Assembly (NCBI GenBank): GCA_034429275.1 | Contig: DAOUFU010000034.1 | Location: forward strand, 1 to 56,031 | Direction of reading: 5' to 3' | DNA from: DAOUFU01 sp034429275 | GTDB lineage: Bacteria > Chloroflexota > Anaerolineae > Aggregatilineales > Aggregatilineaceae | Length of the DNA: 56,031 nt | Shown here: one piece after another, positions 6,567 through 12,906 of the stretch | Numbering within the stretch: the first letter of the stretch is position 1 | Layout of the letters: the number at the start of each line of letters is the position of its first letter | The notes under the pieces: generated by a model | The model's database searches: none | Told to the model about the DNA's origin: nothing | The model's input: the letters and a program-made list of their open reading frames with translations, nothing else | Made by a program: the position numbers and the translations under genes

Positions 6567-9356
6567 TCACACGACGATGTTCACCATGCCGCGCTGAGCG
6601 ACATAGATCACCTTCTTCGGCGCATTTCCGCCCAGGTGACGCTGGGCACCATCGGATTCCAGCGCCAGCCGCTTGGCGTCCTCTTCACTGATGTCTGCCG
6701 GAACCTGGATGCGGTCGCGCACCTTGCCATTGATGGACACAACCAGCGTGATCTCATCCTCTTTGGCGATTTCCGGATCATACTCTGGCCAGGGCTGGTT
6801 GTGGATGCTGTATGGTTGCCCAATGCGCGTCCACAGTTCTTCGGCCACGAACGGGGTGAATGGAGCCATCATGACCAAAAGATGACGGACAGCATCGTCC
6901 CACACCGCCTTGCTCACATTTGCTTCACGGGCGGCGGTTTTCAGCTCGTTACGCAGCGTCATCAGGCCCGATACCGCCGTATTGAACCCAAATGTTTCCA
7001 GGCTTTCGGATACCTGCTTGATGATCTGATGAACGCGGCGGCGCAGGTGACGCTCAGCTTTTGGATCGGGTGTGCCCTGGGGCGCGCCGTTCAACACCAG
7101 GTCCCATACATCATCCAGCCAGCGCACCACACCCTGAATACCCTGGCTATCCCAGGGGCCGCCTTGCTCCCATCGGAAGGCGAACATCAGGTAGGCGCGG
7201 ACAGTATCCGCGCCGTATTGCGCGACCCACTCATCCGGTGCGACAACGTTTCCCTGTGTCTTTGACATCTTCTCAACTTCCAGATGGTGCTTGATCTGGT
7301 TGATGGTGGCATCTGCGCCAAAACCTGGGATGTCGAACGTTGTATTCTCGTTCGTATCAACCACGATTTCGCGCCCATCCGGTGTGCGGACATGCAGGGT
7401 TGTTTCGACACGGTTCATGACCTCACCGGCTACCAGGGTATCGGTGCTGGACGGCAGTTCGGCCAGCGAGCCGATCACGCGCACGGCGCGCGCGTTGAAC
7501 TTCTCACCCTCGAACTCACCCTCGGCTACCACCGGATCGCCGTCGCGCGGCTCGCCCAGGATCATGCCCTGGTTGAACAGGGCGATCATCGGCTCATCAA
7601 ACAGGTGATCTGTCGGGCGACCAGCCTTTTTGGCTTCGGCGATGGTGGGAGCGAAAATGCCGCAGTCACGCATCGCCTTGGTGAAGAAACGGGTGTACAT
7701 CAGGTGCATGGTGGCGTGCTCAATGCCGCCGGTGTATTGGTCCACGGGCAGCCAGTAAGCGCCCTCCACCGGGTCAAACGGCCCTTCGTCATAGCGGGGA
7801 CTCAGGTAGCGATACTGGTACCATGACGAACACATGAAGGTGTCCATGGTGTCCGTTTCGCGTTGGGCGGGACCGCCGCATTTGGGGCAGGTGGTGTTCA
7901 GGAACCCGGCATGATAGCGCAGGGGGCTTTCGCCAGTGGGCATGAAGTCCACATCTTCCGGCAGCAGCACCGGCAGGTCTTCTTCCGGCACGGGGACTTC
8001 GCCACAGTCCGGGCAGTACACAATCGGGATCGGCGCTCCCCAATAACGCTGGCGGCTGATCAACCCGTCGCGCAGGCGGTAGTTGACCGCGCCATGCCCA
8101 ATCCCCTGCTGTTCCAGCCACGCCGTCACCACGCCGACCGCCTCATTCTTCTTGCCGTCGTGCGATTCGGTGGCGGGCGTACCGTTGAACTGCCCACTGT
8201 TGACCATGACGCCTTCACCCGGCCAGGCTTCGGTCATTTTATCTGGATCCAGGTCTTCCATACCTTCGGGCTGGATCACGATGCGGATGGGCAGATTGTA
8301 CTTGCGCGCGAATTCAAAGTCGCGCTGGTCGTGCGCGGGCACGGCCATGATTGCACCGCTGCCATAGCTGATCAGCACGTAATCGGCAACCCAAATCGGA
8401 ATGCGCTCGTTGTTGACCGGGTTGATCGCATAGCCGCCGGTGAACACCCCGGTTTTCTCTTTGCCTTCTGCTGTGCGGTCGATCTCGGTTTTTCGCGCAG
8501 CCTCGGCCACATACGCCTCAACTGCGGCGCGCTGGTCCGGTGCGGTGATTCGGCTCACCAGCGGGTGTTCGGGAGCCAGTACCATGAAGGTTGCGCCCCA
8601 CAGCGTATCGGGGCGAGTGGTGAATACCTCGATGGGGTCTTCCTGCTCAGTATGGAAGATGACATGTGCGCCTTCGCTACGCCCGATCCAATTGGTTTGC
8701 ATGATCTTGACACGATCGGGCCAGTTGATCTGGCTGTGGTCCAGCAGTTCTTCGGCGTATTGCGTGGTACGGAAGAACCACTGTTCCAGGTCGCGTTTGA
8801 TCACGGGGGTGCCGCAGCGCTCGCAGTGGCGATCTTCTCCCCACACCTGCTCGCGGGCCAGGGTGGTATTGCACTGGGGGCAAAAATCTACCGCTGCCAT
8901 CTTGCGATAGGCCAGGCCCTGCTTGTAGAACTTCAGGAAGAACCACTGGGTCCACTTATAGTATTCCGGGTGACTGGTCACCGCTTCGCGTTCCCAATCG
9001 AAGATTGCCCCCATCGACCGCAACTGGCGGCGCATATTCGCCATGTTTTGCTCGGTCCATGTTTTGGGGTGAATGTTGCGTTTGATGGCCGCATTTTCGG
9101 CATTCAGGCCGAAGGCGTCGAACCCCATCGGGAACAGCACGTTGTAACCGCGCATCCGCAGCCAGCGCGCTCGTGCATCCGAAGGGGCCATAGCATACCA
9201 GTGCCCGATGTGCAGATCACCGCTGGGGTAGGGCAGCATGGTCAGCGCGTAGAACTTGGGGCGTTTGGGGTCTACTACCGAACGATACAGCCCGTCGGCT
9301 TCCCACTGCGCAGCCCAGCGCGGCTCGATTTCCTGGGGATTATACTTCTCAGCCAT
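6567..9356 (-). CDS. leuS: leucyl-tRNA synthetase
   Basis: Class I synthetase that charges tRNA-Leu and edits mischarged products. ATG 9356 is preceded by GGAGAG; the longer in-frame upstream extension is not LeuRS-like. 929 residues, somewhat long for a bacterial enzyme. Visible: the HIGH motif in SGDLHIGHW (residues 49-52), a Cys4 zinc module (CPQC and CERC), the CP1 editing domain, a second CPDC/CPKC pair, KMSKT (about residue 695) and the C-terminal anticodon-binding region. The upstream 1 kb holds a Leu-specific T-box and further leader elements. Confidence 0.97.
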   Translation of the reverse strand: MAEKYNPQEIEPRWAAQWEADGLYRSVVDPKRPKFYALTMLPYPSGDLHIGHWYAMAPSDARARWLRMRGYNVLFPMGFDAFGLNAENAAIKRNIHPKTWTEQNMANMRRQLRSMGAIFDWEREAVTSHPEYYKWTQWFFLKFYKQGLAYRKMAAVDFCPQCNTTLAREQVWGEDRHCERCGTPVIKRDLEQWFFRTTQYAEELLDHSQINWPDRVKIMQTNWIGRSEGAHVIFHTEQEDPIEVFTTRPDTLWGATFMVLAPEHPLVSRITAPDQRAAVEAYVAEAARKTEIDRTAEGKEKTGVFTGGYAINPVNNERIPIWVADYVLISYGSGAIMAVPAHDQRDFEFARKYNLPIRIVIQPEGMEDLDPDKMTEAWPGEGVMVNSGQFNGTPATESHDGKKNEAVGVVTAWLEQQGIGHGAVNYRLRDGLISRQRYWGAPIPIVYCPDCGEVPVPEEDLPVLLPEDVDFMPTGESPLRYHAGFLNTTCPKCGGPAQRETDTMDTFMCSSWYQYRYLSPRYDEGPFDPVEGAYWLPVDQYTGGIEHATMHLMYTRFFTKAMRDCGIFAPTIAEAKKAGRPTDHLFDEPMIALFNQGMILGEPRDGDPVVAEGEFEGEKFNARAVRVIGSLAELPSSTDTLVAGEVMNRVETTLHVRTPDGREIVVDTNENTTFDIPGFGADATINQIKHHLEVEKMSKTQGNVVAPDEWVAQYGADTVRAYLMFAFRWEQGGPWDSQGIQGVVRWLDDVWDLVLNGAPQGTPDPKAERHLRRRVHQIIKQVSESLETFGFNTAVSGLMTLRNELKTAAREANVSKAVWDDAVRHLLVMMAPFTPFVAEELWTRIGQPYSIHNQPWPEYDPEIAKEDEITLVVSINGKVRDRIQVPADISEEDAKRLALESDGAQRHLGGNAPKKVIYVAQRGMVNIVV

Positions 9357-9406
9357 TGCTGTTGTTCTCTCCGTAGATGGATGAAGATCGAAGATAGCGC
9401 GTCGAG

Positions 9407-9425
9407 GCGGCACAAACGGTGCCGC
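9407..9425 (-). other. hairpin between the 34-codon ORF and leuS
   Basis: GCGGCAC and GTGCCGC form a perfect 7-bp stem with a five-base loop, 50 bases before the leuS start. Not followed by a T-tract; possibly part of a leader fold. Confidence 0.4.
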
Positions 9426-9442
9426 ACCGTAAACCCATTTGA

Positions 9443-9547
9443 TCAGCAGTGCGACGTATAACTGTAACGCAACCCCCGGCGGCGCGCGAGAAGGCAGCGC
9501 AAATCCCGGCGTTCAGATGTTGGGCCAGGGATGGGCGGGGTCTGCAT
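9443..9547 (-). CDS. 34-residue candidate leader peptide upstream of leuS
   Basis: Short reading frame with a strong ribosome site (AAGGAG, eight bases before ATG 9547), ending 86 bases before leuS. The product is rich in Arg and carries four Leu codons (TTG, CTT, CTC, TTG) in its second half (DLRCLLARRRGLR). No homologue recognised. It could be a regulatory leader peptide or an unrelated small protein. The good ribosome site is the main support. Confidence 0.4.
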   Translation of the reverse strand: MQTPPIPGPTSERRDLRCLLARRRGLRYSYTSHC

Positions 9548-9588
9548 GGGGCCCGCTCCTTGTGTCATCACACGGATACCAGTGCTAT

Positions 9589-9642
9589 CAAAAAACACAC
9601 TCGGCCCAGACCAGCCACAGACATGCCGGGCCAGTGGGCCGA
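9589..9642 (-). terminator. intrinsic terminator inside the leuS leader
   Basis: On the minus strand TCGGCCCA (9642-9635) pairs with TGGGCCGA (9608-9601), then GTGTG and six T (9595-9590). A second alternative stem with CTGGCCCGG is possible, so it may be conditional. Confidence 0.6.
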
Positions 9643-9677
9643 ATGAAGGGGTTTTTGGCGCGCGTTTATCAACCAAA

Positions 9678-9715
9678 AACCGGCCCGGCGATGGGATCAC
9701 CACTGCGGACCGGTT
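9678..9715. terminator. bidirectional-looking terminator after the 47-codon ORF
   Basis: AACCGGCCCG (9678-9687) and CGGACCGGTT (9706-9715) pair with one mismatch. T-runs follow on both strands: TTTTTGG on the minus strand, TTTCTTTT on the plus strand. Confidence 0.6.
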
Positions 9716-9771
9716 TCTTTTGGGCGAGATCGCTCAAACGACGATCAGGATAACCAAAGAGCCAGCGCGGT

Positions 9772-9915
9772 TTAACGACGACGCCAACGCAGGTCATCAC
9801 GCGCGGGAACCGGCACCGGAGCGGGTTGTGGGCGCGGACTAAGCGCCTCCCGCAGAGCGTCCAACAAATCCCGAATACGATCAGTGAATCCACGTTGCGG
9901 TTTGTCGTTCGCCAT
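9772..9915 (-). CDS. 47-residue basic protein downstream of the leuS T-box
   Basis: First reading frame after the T-box terminator. ATG 9915 is preceded by CAAGGAT at reasonable spacing. The product begins MANDKPQRGFTDRIRDLLDA and continues with a Pro-rich stretch and a WRRR end. The N-terminal half could form one amphipathic helix; there is no membrane segment. Family not recognised. It is followed by a strong terminator (9678-9715), so it may be the only gene always transcribed when the T-box reads through. Confidence 0.5.
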   Translation of the reverse strand: MANDKPQRGFTDRIRDLLDALREALSPRPQPAPVPVPARDDLRWRRR

Positions 9916-9998
9916 GAGGTTATCCTTGTTCACGTCGTCGGAGCTACCAATACATGTGCTTACCTATAAGTCTACACCAATTTGTACGTCATGACCGC

Positions 9999-10050
9999 AA
10001 AAAACAAAATCCTCTTCGCGAACCCCCCAAAAATTCAGGGGCGAAGAGGA
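9999..10050 (-). terminator. conditional terminator of the leuS T-box
   Basis: Ten-base-pair stem with a TTTTGTTTTTT tail on the minus strand; its 5' arm directly follows the T-box sequence. Confidence 0.8.
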
Positions 10051-10094
10051 CTCCGTGGTACCACCCTGGTTGGTGGCATGGATGAAACTGAACA

Positions 10095-10168
10095 TGGACC
10101 CAAAGGGGTTCGAACCCTTGACCTCCACAATGCCATTGTGGCGCTCTCCCAAATTGAGCTATGGGCCC
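10095..10168 (-). tRNA. tRNA-Ala(GGC)
   Basis: 74-nt cloverleaf without an encoded CCA. Acceptor GGGCCCA/TGGGTCC with the alanine identity pair G3:U70 and discriminator A73. D-arm GCTC/GAGC, anticodon arm CCACA/TGTGG with loop ATGGCAT (anticodon GGC, decoding GCC and GCU), variable loop AGGTC, T-arm AAGGG/CCCTT with TTCGAAC. All arms pair well, so it looks functional. It lies inside the leader RNA of the leuS T-box, on the same strand, 28 bases before the T-box sequence. No separate promoter was recognised for it. Confidence 0.96.
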
Positions 10169-10392
10169 TTGATTGCGTGGTGTGCCACCCACTCAATGCG
10201 TATAACGGACGCTTCCGGCGCGATCTAACGCCAGCTTTGGCGCTTCAACCGCGCAGCTCCCGGACGAGTTGGGCCTTTGCGCTCGCCAGGGCGCGTTGTC
10301 GGGTTTCCACCTATCCCGGCTCTCTACAGCGATGGCCTACTACTTCCGTTCGATGCTTTTGGCACATCAAACCAGTTGGTAATGATGCCAAC

Positions 10393-10421
10393 ATTCTAGC
10401 CGTACGGGGAACCGTTGTCAA
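10393..10421 (-). promoter_or_regulatory. sigma70 promoter of the tRNA-Ala / leuS T-box leader
   Basis: TTGACA (10421-10416), 17-base spacer, TAGAAT (10398-10393) on the minus strand: near-consensus. Predicted start near 10386, about 220 bases before the tRNA 5' end. Confidence 0.78.
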
Positions 10422-10597
10422 GAGTTTGTTGACCGGGGGAGATGGGAGGTTTGTCTGAACGAGATCGCTGTGCCGGGCAGCCGATATGCAGAGTGAAACC
10501 TGTCCTGTTAGCCTGTTTGTTAACGTGAGACAGTTGGAGCCGGAGAATGGCCCGTTACCAATGGGACAGCGGTTGGGTGTCAACGGCATCTCGCAGG

Positions 10598-10625
10598 TTG
10601 TGAATTCGTGGCAGCCCGTTACAAT
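10598..10625 (+). promoter_or_regulatory. candidate promoter of the FHA/ABC/MoxR cluster
   Basis: TTGTGA (10598-10603), 16-base spacer, TACAAT (10620-10625), 68 bases before the GTG of the first gene. Confidence 0.4.
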
Positions 10626-10692
10626 TGAGGCATAGCATAATCTGGCCGGGCCAGGTTGTGACTGCCCAGGTGTGCTGGAGGAGATTTGCGGC

Positions 10693-12783
10693 GTGGATGA
10701 CACGCGGTCCGGTTTTTTTGGCCGAGTCGATGTGTATTGGCCAGACGGCCCGATCGAGAGCTACCGTCTGGTGAAGCCGAGTGTCGCGATTGGGCGCTCC
10801 ACCGGCAATGACATTGTGCTCGATACTACGACAGTTTCCCGTTATCACATCGCTTTGCGGGTTGAGGATCAACAGGTCCAGATCGAGGACCTGGAATCAG
10901 TCAACGGTACGTATGTGGACGGGATACGGCTGTCGGCTAATTCGCCGCGCGTGCTGCGAGGGGGCGAAGAAATCCAGGTGGGTGATGTGCGCCTGATTTA
11001 CCATTCGCCGGCAGATATCACCCAGGCGGTTGAAGACCAGGAAACCACTCAGCGAGTCACCGTATCGCAGCCGACGACTCGTGTTGAATTAGATGGCCCC
11101 GATATGGCGGTTGCGCCCGGCGCGCATGTTCAGGCCACGCTCCAGATCGAAAACGCCGGAAGCGAATCGGAACAGTTCGAGATCGAGATAGAAGGCATAC
11201 CTGCCAATTGGGCACGGGTGGACCGGAGTGAGGTTGAGGTCGGACCGGGGCAACAAGCGCAGGTCGTGATCAGCTTCAAGCCGGTACGTCGCAGCGACAG
11301 CCGCCCCGGTGATTACCCCTTTGTTGTGCGGGTGCGTGCCCGCAGCGAAGACAAACAGACTCTCGAAATTCCTGCTACACTCCATGTGCTGCCCTTCAGT
11401 GGTTTTGGGATGGCACTGGCCGACGAGCGGATCGCTGATAACGATGACCTGACCCTTTATTTGCATAACCAGGGGAGTGCTGTGCTGCCGCTGGTGATTT
11501 CGGGCGTGGATAAAGCCCAGGCCCTACGCTTCAAGTGGCCATCGGTCAAGTTGAAGTTGGGGCCTGGCGAGCGTCGGACGTTGGTTGGTTCGGTGAGTCC
11601 GCGCCAGCGCCGGATTTTCGGGCATGTGCGCGAACGAGAATTCGCCCTACAAGCCCGGTCACAGGATCCTTCAGGGTTTCTGGTTTCGGTGCCGGGCACT
11701 TATGTCGAAAGTGCCCTGCTGCCGACCTGGGTGCCGTTAGTCGCGGTGCCTTTGATCGCGTTGTTCACGCTGCTGATTCTAGGGGCGTTATGGGTGGTGT
11801 TGGGCAACGACCACAATACACCGGCTCGCCCGCCTGCGATTCTGCATTTTGGTGTCAATACTCCGGTAACTTCGGTTGATGAGGCAGTACAGCTCACCTG
11901 GGATGTGACGGGAAGCGACTCGCTGGTGCTGGTGTGGGATGCCGAAGCCGGACGGCAGGCAGTGGAACTCGATCCTGGGACGACCGGATATTCGCTGACG
12001 TTTGACCAGAGCGGAATTTACTCCCTGGTCCTCGAAGCACATCACCAGGACCTGATCGATACCGCACTGGTCACGGTGGAAGTCCGTCCGGTCATCCAGG
12101 CACTGACGCTCGAAGTCCTTGGTGGCTCGGTGTTGGTGCGCAACGTCCAGGCCGATGTGCGCATCAGCTGGTCGGTGGCAGGTGCGAGGTCATTCGATAC
12201 GGGATATAGCATTCGTATTGAGGGTGGGAATCCGAACCAGGTGCTTGTGGCTGCGCCGCTGGAATTGGTCGGCACGCGCGATCTGCCGGTGCTGGTCGAG
12301 TCGGATGTCTCATTGTGGCGTGTCATGCTGTACGTGGAAGGTCGGAGCGATCTCGTGACCAGTGTCGAGCAGATGCTGCCGGTGGTGGCTCCGAGCTGCG
12401 GATTGGCGGTCGATTTTGCAGTGGCACGCACGGGGCCAGGGGCGGCCTATCCTGAACTGAATCCACCCCTGGCCAACACAGCACAGGGTCAGTTGATCCT
12501 GTCACCCACGTCGCGTGATCCCAGTGGGGAATGGCTGCTTGTGCCAGTTGGGGTGACAGATGGGCGAAGCGGATGGATCCGGCGCGCCGATGTGACCTGC
12601 ACCAATTTTGACCCGATGCGGTTGCGTGTGAGTAGCGGTTTCCCTCCGCCTCCAATCCCGTCTCCATCACCGACGCCTTCACTGGTGCCGTCGAGTACAC
12701 CGACGCTTCAGATTCCGGGGACGATGGCGGTTCCACCCTCACCCTCTAACATAATCACTCCCACGCCGCTGCCGGTGGGGTAA
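10693..12783 (+). CDS. FHA-domain membrane protein with extracellular SH3-like tail
   Basis: 696 residues. GTG 10693 is chosen because GGAGGAG lies nine bases upstream. Residues about 10-95 form an FHA phosphothreonine-binding domain (GRSTGND, SRYH, NGTYVDG). Next come beta-sandwich regions of the kind found near COG1470-type proteins. One transmembrane helix (about 342-372, PLIALFTLLILGALWVVL) follows, then an extracellular part with Ig-like stretches, an SH3-like domain (about 570-640, ending GWIRR) and a P/S/T-rich tail. The FHA part would lie in the cytoplasm. A kinase partner is implied but none is encoded here. First gene of the cluster. Confidence 0.75.
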   Translation: MDDTRSGFFGRVDVYWPDGPIESYRLVKPSVAIGRSTGNDIVLDTTTVSRYHIALRVEDQQVQIEDLESVNGTYVDGIRLSANSPRVLRGGEEIQVGDVRLIYHSPADITQAVEDQETTQRVTVSQPTTRVELDGPDMAVAPGAHVQATLQIENAGSESEQFEIEIEGIPANWARVDRSEVEVGPGQQAQVVISFKPVRRSDSRPGDYPFVVRVRARSEDKQTLEIPATLHVLPFSGFGMALADERIADNDDLTLYLHNQGSAVLPLVISGVDKAQALRFKWPSVKLKLGPGERRTLVGSVSPRQRRIFGHVREREFALQARSQDPSGFLVSVPGTYVESALLPTWVPLVAVPLIALFTLLILGALWVVLGNDHNTPARPPAILHFGVNTPVTSVDEAVQLTWDVTGSDSLVLVWDAEAGRQAVELDPGTTGYSLTFDQSGIYSLVLEAHHQDLIDTALVTVEVRPVIQALTLEVLGGSVLVRNVQADVRISWSVAGARSFDTGYSIRIEGGNPNQVLVAAPLELVGTRDLPVLVESDVSLWRVMLYVEGRSDLVTSVEQMLPVVAPSCGLAVDFAVARTGPGAAYPELNPPLANTAQGQLILSPTSRDPSGEWLLVPVGVTDGRSGWIRRADVTCTNFDPMRLRVSSGFPPPPIPSPSPTPSLVPSSTPTLQIPGTMAVPPSPSNIITPTPLPVG

Positions 12784-12801
12784 GGATCATTTTGGAGTGA
12801 T

Positions 12802-12816
12802 GCATAATCGTTATGC
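12802..12816. repeat. small palindrome in the spacer before gene 12907
   Basis: GCATAA-TCG-TTATGC. A perfect 6-bp dyad in the 123-base spacer; possible operator, no family recognised. Confidence 0.25.
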
Positions 12817-12906
12817 TCGCGTACAATTGATCAACGGATACCCTCCGGTGGGAACCCGGCACCCTGTTTGACCGTCGGAATCATGTCTTGAGTTGAAGAC
12901 GAGGCG

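Larger units (their letters stand above)
9999..10386 (-). promoter_or_regulatory. T-box riboswitch, leucine-specific, interrupted by tRNA-Ala
   Basis: Stem I begins about 35 bases after the promoter. CGGA (10347-10344) pairs with TCCG (10264-10261), and the specifier loop has AGTAGTA on its 5' side and CAA-CTC-G on its 3' side. AGAGAGCC and a distal loop GGTGGAA are present. The specifier is CUC (10268-10266), Leu, followed by a purine. The T-box AGGGTGGTACCACGG is at 10067-10053. The terminator (TCCTCTTCGC, 10050-10041, with GCGAAGAGGA, 10019-10010) is followed by a T-rich tract to 9999. A full tRNA-Ala gene (10095-10168) lies between the Stem I/III region and the T-box. The leuS coding start is 640 bases further on. 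Confidence 0.82.

Noticed and set aside
7863..9461. 532-codon open frame opposite leuS
   Set aside because: Antisense to LeuRS with no domain or ribosome site; its composition (His/Gly/Val-rich) is that of a shadow frame.
9530..9600. A second T-box just before leuS (GCACTGGTATCCGTG)
   Set aside because: It lacks the TGGNACC core and an antiterminator partner; the resemblance is superficial.
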